This document shows positions 7,863-16,669 of a stretch of 32,905 nt of DNA, piece by piece. The stretch spans positions 1-32,905 of the forward strand of contig NZ_MABH01000052.1 of assembly GCF_001720585.1 (NCBI RefSeq), written 5' to 3'. This DNA is from Cereibacter johrii (GTDB lineage: Bacteria > Pseudomonadota > Alphaproteobacteria > Rhodobacterales > Rhodobacteraceae). The notes below the pieces were generated by a model. The model made no database searches and had not been told where the DNA came from. It was given only the letters and a program-made list of their open reading frames with translations. A program made the position numbers and the translations under genes. Position 1 is the first letter of the stretch. Each line of letters opens with the position of its first letter.

Positions 7863-8774
7863 TCACTCCACCGACACGCCGGCCGGCGTCGCGGGCATGG
7901 CGGCGGACAGCTCGTAGGTGCCGCCGCGGGCCTGTTCGAGCCAGGCGGCATAGGCTTCTTCCGACACGACCTTGACCGTGATCGGCATGTAGGCGTGCGA
8001 GATGCCGCAGAGTTCCGAGCACTGGCCGAAGAAGATCCCCTCGCGCTCGGCCCGGAACCAGAGCTGCGCGAGCCGGCCCGGCACCGCATCCTGCTTCACC
8101 CCGAAGGCGGGCACCGTCCAGGAATGGATCACGTCGGCGCCGGTCACCTGCACGACGACGGTCTTGTTCACCGGCACGACCATGGCCGTGTCGGTGGCCA
8201 GCAGGAACTCGTCGCGGCTGTAGCCGGCCTCGATCAGCTGCTGCTCGACCTCGGGCGACAGGCGGTTGTCGCCGCCGGTGGCGGGCGAGCCGATCATGTA
8301 GCTCTCGAACGAGATGTCCTCGTCGGGATATTCGTAGCCCCAGTACCACTGGTAGCCCGTGACCTTCACCGTCACGTCTGCCTCGGGGATCTCCTGCTGA
8401 TTGAACAGCACCGGCAGCGAGAAGGCCCCGATGGCCACGAGGACGACGATCGGCACGATCGTCCAGGCGATCTCGAGCGGGGAATTGTGGGTGAAGCGGG
8501 CCGGCACCTTGTTGCGCTTCTCGTGGAAGCGCCAGGCCGCATAGAGGATAAGCAGGGTGACGAAGATGGTGATGGCGGCGATGATGACGAGGATGAACCC
8601 GTCGAGCCAATGTATCTGCGTGGCCACCGGGCTTGCCGACGGCTGGAAGCCCGTGCCCCCCGGTTGCGGCCGCCCGATGATCTCGAGGCTCTGCTGCTGC
8701 GCGGCCGCGGCCGTGGCCGCCAGAAGCCCTGCCGCCCCCGTGGCGCATCCGGTCAAGGTCGTGGAATGTCTCAT
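7863..8774 (-). CDS. ctaC: Cytochrome c oxidase subunit II (aa3 type)
   Basis: A 303-residue precursor with a signal peptide (about residues 1-25), two transmembrane helices (about 57-80 and 100-122) and a periplasmic cupredoxin domain holding CuA. Metal ligands are H217, C252, E254, C256, H260 and M263, and W143 in YQWYWGYEYP is the electron entry site for cytochrome c. These numbers are those used for the R. sphaeroides enzyme, which places the organism. CuA accepts electrons from cytochrome c and passes them to heme a. It is the first gene of the operon. The Shine-Dalgarno is weak (GGGATC). Subunit I (ctaD) is not in the window. Confidence 0.98.
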   Translation of the reverse strand: MRHSTTLTGCATGAAGLLAATAAAAQQQSLEIIGRPQPGGTGFQPSASPVATQIHWLDGFILVIIAAITIFVTLLILYAAWRFHEKRNKVPARFTHNSPLEIAWTIVPIVVLVAIGAFSLPVLFNQQEIPEADVTVKVTGYQWYWGYEYPDEDISFESYMIGSPATGGDNRLSPEVEQQLIEAGYSRDEFLLATDTAMVVPVNKTVVVQVTGADVIHSWTVPAFGVKQDAVPGRLAQLWFRAEREGIFFGQCSELCGISHAYMPITVKVVSEEAYAAWLEQARGGTYELSAAMPATPAGVSVE

Positions 8775-8828
8775 GTTCAGATCCCGTTGGCTTCGGCCGG
8801 CCCTCGTGCCGTCTGTTCGCCGCCCGGA

Positions 8829-8853
8829 AACCGGGCAGATTTCCCGTTGTTCC
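8829..8853 (-). promoter_or_regulatory. GGAAC-N17-GTT element upstream of ctaC
   Basis: On the minus strand GGAAC (8853-8849) is followed after exactly 17 bases by GTT (8831-8829), pointing at ctaC. A start point about 7 bases on would give a leader of roughly 50 nt. A perfect GCCCGG-AAA-CCGGGC hairpin (8822-8836) overlaps the -10 side. The same signature with the same spacing precedes three other genes in this window. That the site is a promoter is inferred from pattern, orientation and position. Confidence 0.4.
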
Positions 8854-8876
8854 TGAACCGATTGAGACCATATTGT

Positions 8877-8908
8877 TTTGACGACGACAAGGAAAACGAT
8901 GCGTCAAA
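8877..8908. promoter_or_regulatory. Inverted TTTGACG pair in the ctaC/tldD control region
   Basis: TTTGACG (8877-8883) and its exact complement CGTCAAA (8902-8908) form a 7-bp inverted repeat with 18 bases between, almost at the middle of the divergent intergenic region. Each arm reads TTGACG toward one of the two divergent genes, so each could be a -35 element. No convincing -10 hexamer stands at the right distance on either strand. The dyad could instead be a protein-binding operator. Confidence 0.35.
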
Positions 8909-8918
8909 GCGTCATCAT

Positions 8919-8932
8919 TTGATCTGAATCAA
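8919..8932. promoter_or_regulatory. Perfect FNR/FnrL-type box, TTGAT-N4-ATCAA
   Basis: TTGATctgaATCAA is an exact match to the FNR/FnrL consensus. Its last bases run straight into the tldD Shine-Dalgarno (AAGGAC, 8931-8936), so the box would lie inside the tldD leader or block its start. It is 144 bp from the ctaC start. Control of the cta operon by an oxygen-sensing FNR homologue fits the function of those genes, but repression of tldD is equally possible from geometry. Confidence 0.75.
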
Positions 8933-8943
8933 GGACAGTAGTC

Positions 8944-10365
<1,422 letters not shown>

Positions 10366-10374
10366 GGGCCGCGC

Positions 10375-10421
10375 GACGCGGCGCGACCCCCAGGCCATGC
10401 GGGCCGGGGCCGCGCCGCGTC
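10375..10421. terminator. Bidirectional hairpin between tldD and the alcohol dehydrogenase gene
   Basis: A perfect 11-bp inverted repeat (10375-10385 with 10411-10421, GACGCGGCGCG and complement) spans the 54-bp gap between two convergent genes. The loop is 25 nt and there is no T-tract, so intrinsic termination is uncertain. Its right arm overlaps the stop codon of the alcohol dehydrogenase gene. Confidence 0.45.
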
Positions 10422-11544
10422 AGCCGAGATCCACCACCTGCCGGATCGCACTGCCCTCGGCCAGCCGGTCCATCGCGAGGTTGATCTCGTCGAGCTTCAG
10501 CCGGTGGGTCAGCATCTTCTCGACCGGCAGCAGGCCGCGGCGGGGCAGCGCCAGCATCCGCGGCAGGTCGCGCTGGGGCACGCAGGATCCGATGTAGCTG
10601 CCTTTCAGGGTGCGCTCCTCGGCCACGAGCTTCAGCGCCTCGAGCGACATCCGGTCGTCCGGGTGGGGCAGGCCCGCGGTCACTGTCGTTCCGCCGCGGC
10701 GGGTGACGGCGAAGGCGGTTTCCAGCGCCCGGACCGAGCCCGCCAGCTCGAAGGCGTAATCGACGCCGCCCGCCGTCAGGTCGCGCACCGCCGCGACCGT
10801 ATCTCCGTCCGCGGGCACCGAGAGCGTGGCGCCCATGGCGCGCGCGGCCTCCATCTTGGCGGGGAACGGATCGATCGCCACGATCTCGGCCGCGCCGGCC
10901 GCCGCCGCGCCGAGGATGGCTGAAAGGCCGACGCCGCCCAGCCCCACCACGGCCACCTTCGAGCCGGGCCGGATCTGCGCCGTGTTGAAGACGGCCCCCG
11001 CCCCCGTCAGCATGGCACAGGAAAAGAGCGCCGAGACATGGGGCGGGACCTCGCGCGGGACGCGGACCAGCGACGGCCGCGCCACCACGGCATGGGTGGC
11101 AAAGCCCGAGATCCCGAGATGGTGGTGCACGGGCCGCCCGCCGAGCGAGAGCCGCCGGTGCCCGGTCATCAGCTCGCCCACCGCATGATGGCGCGCCGCC
11201 TTCTCGCAAAGGGCGGGCCGCCCCTCGGCGCAGGGCGTGCAGCGTCCGCAACCGGGCGCGAAGATGCAGACGACATGGTCGCCGGGGTCGAGATCCTCGA
11301 CCCCCTCGCCCAGCGCCTCGACATAGCCCGAGGCCTCGTGGCCGAGCACCATCGGCAGCGGCCGCCGCCGCGTGCCGTTGATGACCGACAGGTCGGAATG
11401 GCAGATGCCCGCGGCGGCCACCCGGATCAGAACCTCGCCCGGCCCCGGCGCCGCGAGATCGAGCTCGCGGATCGCGAGCGGCCGCTCCTCGGCATAGTTC
11501 CCCGCGATCCCGTCGCGTTCGAGCACCGCCGCTGTGATCTTCAT
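10420..11544 (-). CDS. Zinc-dependent alcohol dehydrogenase (MDR superfamily)
   Basis: A 374-residue NAD(P)-dependent medium-chain dehydrogenase. The catalytic zinc ligands are C48 (GICHSD), H69-E70 (LGHE) and C176 (LFSCAML). The structural zinc lobe is C99, C102, C105 and C113. The dinucleotide fold shows GLGGVG at 201-206, with D in VAIDPF at the end of the next strand, which favours NAD. Sequence pattern places it near the class III/aryl-alcohol type of long-lobe dehydrogenases; the substrate cannot be told. GGGAGGG before the ATG at 11544 fixes the start. The 290 bp upstream (11545-11834), shared with divergent mog, show no further gene. Confidence 0.9.
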   Translation of the reverse strand: MKITAAVLERDGIAGNYAEERPLAIRELDLAAPGPGEVLIRVAAAGICHSDLSVINGTRRRPLPMVLGHEASGYVEALGEGVEDLDPGDHVVCIFAPGCGRCTPCAEGRPALCEKAARHHAVGELMTGHRRLSLGGRPVHHHLGISGFATHAVVARPSLVRVPREVPPHVSALFSCAMLTGAGAVFNTAQIRPGSKVAVVGLGGVGLSAILGAAAAGAAEIVAIDPFPAKMEAARAMGATLSVPADGDTVAAVRDLTAGGVDYAFELAGSVRALETAFAVTRRGGTTVTAGLPHPDDRMSLEALKLVAEERTLKGSYIGSCVPQRDLPRMLALPRRGLLPVEKMLTHRLKLDEINLAMDRLAEGSAIRQVVDLG

Positions 11545-11834
11545 GCCGATCCCTCCCTTTTGCGCCAGCCTAGGCTGCCCGTCGCGCCGCGTCAGGTCAA
11601 AAGTGGAGCCCTGCCGTCCGCCGCTGTCCGGAAGGTCTCGCGGCGTCCGGCCTGCGGCTTTGCCCGGCTCCCGAAGCGGATGCGACAGAGCGCGTCCTGC
11701 GCCTCGTGGCCGTGGTGGCCCATCGAGGTGAAACCCGGCTTCGACGGCCAGCCTTCCCGGCGCAGGCAAGGGGGCTTTTCCCCGTCGCCGCGCCGGGCCA
11801 GAGTGGCTTCATCAGCCGGAAGGAGCGCCAGACC

Positions 11835-12380
11835 GTGAAGATTGCCATCGTGACCGCCTCGGACCGCGCCAGCCGCGGCGACTACGAGGATCTGAGCGGA
11901 CCCGCCATCGCCGATTGGCTCGCCACCGCCGTGACCTCGCCCTACGAGATCGTGCGCCGCATCGTGCCGGACGGGGTGGAGACGGTGCGCGCGGCGCTGA
12001 TCGAGCTCTGCGACAAGGAGGGGGCGGCGCTCGTCTTCACCACAGGCGGCACGGGCCCCGCGCCGCGGGACCTCACGCCCGAGGCGATGGTCGGCGTGAT
12101 CGAGAAGGAGCTGCCGGGGTTCGGCGAGCTTCTGCGCAGCATCGGCCTTCAGCAGACCCCGACCGCGATCCTGTCGCGCCAGACCGCGGGCGTGCGGGGA
12201 AGGTCGCTGATCGTGAACCTGCCAGGACAGCCCGCGGCCATCGCGCTCTCGCTGCAGGGCGTGTTCGGCGCAATCCCGAAATGTCTCGACCTGATCGGCG
12301 CGGGGCGGATGACCGTCTCGGACCGCTGGGGCGCGGAGGGCCGTGCGGCGCCGACCCTGCCGGACTATCTCCGGTCCTGA
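11835..12380 (+). CDS. mog: Molybdopterin adenylyltransferase
   Basis: A 181-residue protein of the MoeA/MogA/CinA fold that adenylates molybdopterin before molybdenum insertion. The diagnostic TTGGTGPAPRDLTPEA segment is at residues 69-84, and SGPA and the C-terminal LPGQPAAIALSLQG are also typical. The start is a GTG at 11835 with AGGAG about 9 bases upstream; the first residues KIAIVTASDRASRG match the family N-terminus. An upstream ATG at 11706 would add a 43-residue arginine-rich tail with no family match. It converges on the NadE-PncC gene, and a molybdopterin enzyme lies 1.8 kb away. MoaB is an alternative name for the same activity. Confidence 0.92.
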   Translation: MKIAIVTASDRASRGDYEDLSGPAIADWLATAVTSPYEIVRRIVPDGVETVRAALIELCDKEGAALVFTTGGTGPAPRDLTPEAMVGVIEKELPGFGELLRSIGLQQTPTAILSRQTAGVRGRSLIVNLPGQPAAIALSLQGVFGAIPKCLDLIGAGRMTVSDRWGAEGRAAPTLPDYLRS

Positions 12381-12409
12381 GCCCGCGGGGGAGCCCGGCA
12401 GACACACCC

Positions 12410-13954
12410 TCAGGGACGCGCCTCCTGCAGGACGGCGAGCCCCTCCTGAAGGGCGCGCCGCAGCGTGGCGGCGAGGACCTGACGAGGACTGCCCGGGAAG
12501 TAATGCTCGCTCACGCGGGCCTCCTGCCCCCGCAGCGCCGCGGCAATGCAGACATATCCGGCCGGGTGGCCCTCGTCTTCGCCCGGCCCCGCGACGCCCG
12601 TGACGGCCAGAGCCAGATCGGCCTCGGGGGCGGACGCCAGCGCCCCTTCCGCCATGCGGCGGGCGACCTTGGGATGGTAGACCGTCTCTTCGGCAATCAG
12701 CGCCTCGGGCACGCCCAGCGCCGCCATTTTCATCGTCGGGCGGTAGGCCACGAAACTCCCCTCCAGAACGCCCGAACAGCCCGGAACACCCGAGACGCAG
12801 GCCGCGATCAGCCCCGCGGTGCAGGATTCGGCTGTGACCAGCCGGCAGTCGGCCGCCTTCAGCGCCCGGACGAGGTGCGCCGCCATATCCTGCATCTCCG
12901 AAGGAAACCCCATCAAGGCCTCGTCCGATCTCACCACCTCGGGCCGGAAAAGCCGCGCTTCCAGCCGGTCGAGCGGCTCGTAGCGGTCGGCCTTCGGATG
13001 GTTCAGCCGGATCGGGTTCATGCGCTTGTGCCAGGTGGCCCGCATCCGCGCGATGAGGGTGCCGAGCACCTCCTGCGCGTGGCGGTCCGCATCCATCCGC
13101 AGCGCGAAGGCGAGATGCTGGGTCGCAAGCCCCGGATCGTCGCGCAGGGCCTCGGCCAGCGCGAACTGCAGGATGTCCCATTCCAGATAGGTGGCGCCGA
13201 TCTGGGCCTCGTCGCCGCCGCCGATGCCCAGCCCATCCGTGGGCATGGCCCGCCAGGTCGCTTCGGGCACGCGGTAGGCGCGGGCGAGCCACGGCACCTC
13301 CCAGGACTTCAGCATCGACTGGACGGGCGCCAGATCCCCGACATCTCCGTGGAGGGTCCAGAAGCCCGCGGTCAGCTCCGAGAAATTGTCGGTGCTGGCG
13401 ACGAGGCCGCCCAGCCGGTGCGCCTGATCGTAGAGCGTCATCATCCGCAGCCGGGCGCGCAGGTTTCCGCGGCGCGTCCGTGCCGGCGTCTCGTCGGAGG
13501 CGAGAAGATCCGGGTCGAGCTCGCCGAGCTGGGCGAGCGCCGCCTCATAGGCGCCCGAGAGATCGAGATGGCGATGCTCGATCCCGAGCGCCGCGCAGGC
13601 CTCGACCCCGCGGTCCGTTTCGGCGGGATCCTGCTCGATGGGGAGGGTATGGCCCACGACATGCCAGCCTGCGGCCTTGAAGAGAGCCGCCGTCAGCGCG
13701 GAATCCACACCCCCCGACATGCCGATGACCGCCGTCGAGACCTGCGTCTGGGTGCGGTAGTCGACCAGCCCCTCGACCAGCCGCGCGCCCGTCGCCTCGA
13801 GATCCCCGGGGGGCAGGAACAGACCCTTCTCGACCTGCTCCTCCAACCGATCGGCGAACCATGGCGACAGGGGGCCCGCCTGCCGTTGTCGCGACAGATC
13901 GAGGATCTCCTCCACCAGCGTCTTCTGCAAAGCCGCCGCGCCTTGACCGCTCAT
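12410..13954 (-). CDS. nadE: NAD synthetase fused to NMN deamidase (NadE-PncC)
   Basis: A 514-residue two-domain protein. Residues about 55-335 are an ammonia-type NAD synthetase: the ATP pyrophosphatase loop SGGVDS is at 80-85, and ASTDNFSELTAGFWTLHGDVGD and PVQSMLKSWEVPWLA are family blocks. There is no glutaminase (nitrilase) domain. Residues about 355-510 are a CinA C-terminal/PncC domain with AESCTAGL at 375-382, the YRPTMKMAALGV segment and VTGVAGPG at 451-458. PncC converts NMN to NaMN and ammonia; NadE uses ammonia to convert NaAD to NAD. The reading frame is continuous across the junction. CAGGAGA before the ATG supports the start. A GGAAC-N17-GTT element lies upstream. Confidence 0.93.
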   Translation of the reverse strand: MSGQGAAALQKTLVEEILDLSRQRQAGPLSPWFADRLEEQVEKGLFLPPGDLEATGARLVEGLVDYRTQTQVSTAVIGMSGGVDSALTAALFKAAGWHVVGHTLPIEQDPAETDRGVEACAALGIEHRHLDLSGAYEAALAQLGELDPDLLASDETPARTRRGNLRARLRMMTLYDQAHRLGGLVASTDNFSELTAGFWTLHGDVGDLAPVQSMLKSWEVPWLARAYRVPEATWRAMPTDGLGIGGGDEAQIGATYLEWDILQFALAEALRDDPGLATQHLAFALRMDADRHAQEVLGTLIARMRATWHKRMNPIRLNHPKADRYEPLDRLEARLFRPEVVRSDEALMGFPSEMQDMAAHLVRALKAADCRLVTAESCTAGLIAACVSGVPGCSGVLEGSFVAYRPTMKMAALGVPEALIAEETVYHPKVARRMAEGALASAPEADLALAVTGVAGPGEDEGHPAGYVCIAAALRGQEARVSEHYFPGSPRQVLAATLRRALQEGLAVLQEARP

Positions 13955-13985
13955 TTCGTGTCTCCTGCTGCTGCCTCGGGCTGCG

Positions 13986-14010
13986 AACAGGTGGCCCGGG
14001 TGAATGTTCC
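13986..14010 (-). promoter_or_regulatory. GGAAC-N17-GTT element upstream of nadE-pncC
   Basis: On the minus strand GGAAC (14010-14006) is followed after 17 bases by GTT (13988-13986). The predicted start point near 13979 is about 25 bases before the ATG and leaves the Shine-Dalgarno (near 13959-13965) inside the transcript. The GGAAC also forms one arm of a 6-bp inverted repeat (14006-14011 with 14017-14022). The form resembles alphaproteobacterial EcfG-type promoters. Confidence 0.5.
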
Positions 14011-14161
14011 TGTTGAAGGAACCTTCGGCGCGGCCTCCTGGCGGTATCGGCAGAGAGATCCGGGCCGCGCTTGCGGGCGTCCGGGCGCGCCCGGGGTTGC
14101 CGGATGTGCCGTGTCGGGCTGGCGCAACGCTTTGCTTCGGGGCCGCTCTTCAGGTCGTGAC

Positions 14162-14186
14162 GGAACAGGGGCGGCTCCTGCCGGTT
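14162..14186 (+). promoter_or_regulatory. GGAAC-N17-GTT element upstream of the YdeP-like oxidoreductase
   Basis: GGAAC (14162-14166) and GTT (14184-14186) are separated by exactly 17 bases on the plus strand, 29 bases before the ATG at 14216. The Shine-Dalgarno AAGGAGG (14204-14210) lies downstream, inside the predicted transcript. Together with the element at 13986-14010 it gives a divergent pair serving nadE-pncC and the oxidoreductase. Confidence 0.5.
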
Positions 14187-14215
14187 GCCCACCCACGCCA
14201 CGCAAGGAGGAGCCG

Positions 14216-16516
14216 ATGGATCGACCCAAGGAGAAGCGGCAGCGCAAGGACACGCCCTTCTATGAGGCGGCATCGGGCAGTTGGGGGTCGGTCCGCGGCA
14301 TCGCCAAGGTTCTGCTCGATCAGAAGCCGGGTCCGGGCGTGATCCAGACGCTCATGCGCCAGAACAAGCCCGGGGGGCACATGTGCACCTCCTGTGCCTG
14401 GGCCAAGCCCGCCAAGCCCCATCTGTTCGAATTCTGCGAGAACGGCGCGAAGGCGACGGTCTGGGACCTGACCACCGACCGCTGCGGGCCGGACTTCTTC
14501 GCCGCCCACTCCGTCTCGGAGCTGCGCACCTGGTCGGACCACGACCTCGAGAAGACCGGCCGCCTCACCCACCCGATGCGCTATGACGCGGCGAGCGATC
14601 ATTATCTTCCCGTCACCTGGGAAGAGGCCTTCCGCGAGATCGGCGGCCGGCTCCGGGGCATCGATCCGAAAGAGACGGTCTTCTACACCTCCGGGAAGGC
14701 CAGCCTCGAGACCGCCTTTCTCTGGCAGCTCTTCGCGCGGGCCCATGGGCACAACAACCTGCCCGACAGCTCGAACATGTGCCACGAGACCACGAGCGTC
14801 GGACTGAAGAAGGTGATCGGCTCGTCGGTCGGCACCTGCGTGCTCGAGGATTTCAACCACTGCGACATGATCCTCTTCTTCGGCCAGAACACCGGCACGA
14901 GCAGCCCGCGCTTCCTGCACGAGCTGCAGCGGGCGGTGCAGCGCGGCTGCAAGATCGTGACCTTCAATCCCGTGCGCGAGCGCGGCCTCGTGGAATTCGT
15001 GAACCCGCAGAACCCGTCGCAGATGACGCTGGGCAGCCCGACGCAGATCTCGGACATCTATCTTCAGGTGCGCCCCGGCGGCGACATCGCGGCGCTGGCG
15101 GGCATCTGCAAGCATCTCTTCGCGCTCGAGGACCAGCGCGGCTCGGTGATCGACCGCGCTTTCGTGGCCGAACATACGTCGGACTTCGAGGCCTTCGAGG
15201 CGCGCATCCGCGAGACCCCGTGGGAGGAGATCGAGCGCAACTCGATGCTGCAGCGCGCCGATCTCGAGCAGGTGGCCGAGATCTATGCCCGGTCGGAGAA
15301 GGTGATCGGGATCTACGGCATGGGCCTTACCCAGCATGTGCGTGGCTGGCTCAACATCGGGATGCTGGTGAACCTTCTCCTGATGCGCGGCAACATCGGG
15401 CGGAAGGGCACCGGCGTCTCGCCGGTCCGGGGCCACTCGAACGTGCAGGGCCAGCGGACGGTCGGGATCAGCGAGAAGCCTTCGCTCGTGCCCATCGACA
15501 GGATGGAAGAGCTGTTCGGCCTCTCCATTCCGCGCGACGAGGGCTGGAACACGGCCGTCGCGGCCGAGAAGCTGCTCGACGGCACGATGAAGGCGTTCCT
15601 GTCGCTCGGGGGCAACTTCGCGCGGGCCATTCCCGACCAGGGCCGGACGGATGCCGCCTGGGCCGGTCTCGATCTGAACGTGCAGGTGGCGACGAAGCTC
15701 AACCGCTCGCACACGCTGGTCAGCCGCGACAGCTGGCTTCTGCCCTGCCTCGTGCGCGCCGAGGAGGACCGTCAGGCCAGCGGTCCGCAGGCGGTGTCGA
15801 TGGAGGACAGCCTGAGCCACATCCACGGGTCGGTGGGCAAGCGTCCGCCCGCCTCGGCATGGCTTCTGTCGGAACCTGCCATCGTGGCGGGCCTGGCCGA
15901 AGCGACGCTGCCCGCAAATCCGAAGCTGCGCTGGCGCGACTGGATCGGCGATTACCGCCACATCCGTGACCTGATCGAGGCCTGCTGGCCCGACCAGTTC
16001 GCGGCCTTCAATGCCCGGCTCTTCACGCCGGGCGGCTTCTACCGCGGCAATGCCGCGCGCGAGCGGCAGTGGAAGACCGAAAGCGGCAAGGCGCAGTTCA
16101 CCGCACCCGAGACGCTCTGCGCCCTGGGCGAGCCGCCCGGGGGCAAGGAGATGACCCTGGTCACCTTGCGGTCGAACGATCAGTTCAACACGACGATCTA
16201 CGGCTTCTCCGACAGGTTGCGGGGGCTCGAGGGACCGCGCAACGTGCTTCTGATGAACCCCGAGGAGATCGCGCGGCACGGGCTGCACGAGGGCCAGCGG
16301 GTGACCCTCGAATGTGCCTGGAGCGACGGGGTGGATCGCCGGGTGTCGGGGATGCGGGTGACGGCCTATGACCTGCCCGACAGCTGCGTGGGCGCCTATT
16401 ATCCCGAGACCAATCCGCTCGTTCCGCTCGAGGCCCGCGACGAGCTGTCGGGCACGCCCGCCTACAAGGGCACGCCCGTGCGGATCCGGGTCGAAGGGTC
16501 GACCGGCCCGCTCTGA
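14216..16516 (+). CDS. YdeP/FdhF-like molybdopterin oxidoreductase
   Basis: A 766-residue protein of the DMSO-reductase superfamily, closest in pattern to the YdeP branch of formate-dehydrogenase-alpha-like proteins. Near the N-terminus C57, C60 and C74 (CTSC then EFCENG) may form an iron-sulfur site. C189 in SNMCHETT is in the position of the usual molybdenum ligand and is encoded TGC, so it is not selenocysteine. NVQGQRTVGI and LRSNDQFNTTIYG are family blocks. The C-terminal beta-barrel with GAYYPETNPLVPL binds the pterin. No twin-arginine signal is seen, so it is cytoplasmic. The reaction is unknown; E. coli YdeP is linked to acid resistance. AAGGAGG fixes the start. Confidence 0.9.
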   Translation: MDRPKEKRQRKDTPFYEAASGSWGSVRGIAKVLLDQKPGPGVIQTLMRQNKPGGHMCTSCAWAKPAKPHLFEFCENGAKATVWDLTTDRCGPDFFAAHSVSELRTWSDHDLEKTGRLTHPMRYDAASDHYLPVTWEEAFREIGGRLRGIDPKETVFYTSGKASLETAFLWQLFARAHGHNNLPDSSNMCHETTSVGLKKVIGSSVGTCVLEDFNHCDMILFFGQNTGTSSPRFLHELQRAVQRGCKIVTFNPVRERGLVEFVNPQNPSQMTLGSPTQISDIYLQVRPGGDIAALAGICKHLFALEDQRGSVIDRAFVAEHTSDFEAFEARIRETPWEEIERNSMLQRADLEQVAEIYARSEKVIGIYGMGLTQHVRGWLNIGMLVNLLLMRGNIGRKGTGVSPVRGHSNVQGQRTVGISEKPSLVPIDRMEELFGLSIPRDEGWNTAVAAEKLLDGTMKAFLSLGGNFARAIPDQGRTDAAWAGLDLNVQVATKLNRSHTLVSRDSWLLPCLVRAEEDRQASGPQAVSMEDSLSHIHGSVGKRPPASAWLLSEPAIVAGLAEATLPANPKLRWRDWIGDYRHIRDLIEACWPDQFAAFNARLFTPGGFYRGNAARERQWKTESGKAQFTAPETLCALGEPPGGKEMTLVTLRSNDQFNTTIYGFSDRLRGLEGPRNVLLMNPEEIARHGLHEGQRVTLECAWSDGVDRRVSGMRVTAYDLPDSCVGAYYPETNPLVPLEARDELSGTPAYKGTPVRIRVEGSTGPL

Positions 16517-16563
16517 GGCTGGTTGTCGAGGCCCGCGGGCAAGGTTGCGGCCGGCGGCTCTCG

Positions 16564-16593
16564 CATCCGGTGGAGGTCTTCCTCCGCCGGATG
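16564..16593 (+). terminator. Terminator after the YdeP-like gene
   Basis: A 13-bp stem (16564-16576 with 16581-16593) containing one G-T wobble encloses the loop TCTT and is followed by TTCTCATT. It lies 47 bp after the oxidoreductase stop and separates that gene from the ferritin-like gene, which therefore needs its own promoter. Confidence 0.75.
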
Positions 16594-16669
16594 TTCTCAT
16601 TGGGGCGGGCGCTGCGCCCTGCATCCCTCCCCGTTCCGCGCAGTCAGGCCATTCGGCGCGCGGACGGGC

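Noticed and set aside
4463-7975. A 1170-codon open frame on the plus strand across surf1, ctaE, ctaG and ctaB
   Set aside because: It is antisense to well-identified genes, rich in His, Arg and Gly, and matches nothing. Long shadow frames are expected in GC-rich DNA with strong third-position bias.
11706-11834. An upstream ATG that would lengthen Mog by 43 residues
   Set aside because: The extra sequence is Arg/Pro-rich and unlike the family, and the GTG at 11835 has a good Shine-Dalgarno and the conserved N-terminus.
11545-11834. Possible molybdenum-cofactor riboswitch before mog
   Set aside because: I could not find the conserved stems or loop sequences of that RNA class. The region only shows general GC-rich pairing.
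14018-14040. A plus-strand GGAAC at 14018 as another EcfG-type site
   Set aside because: No GTT stands 16 or 17 bases downstream; the GGAAC arises from the palindrome shared with the minus-strand site.
14777-14785. Selenocysteine at the active site of the FdhF-like enzyme
   Set aside because: The codon is TGC, not TGA, and no insertion-element hairpin follows it.
14150-16624. An 824-codon antisense frame over the YdeP-like oxidoreductase gene
   Set aside because: Its composition is that of a shadow frame and the sense gene is clear.
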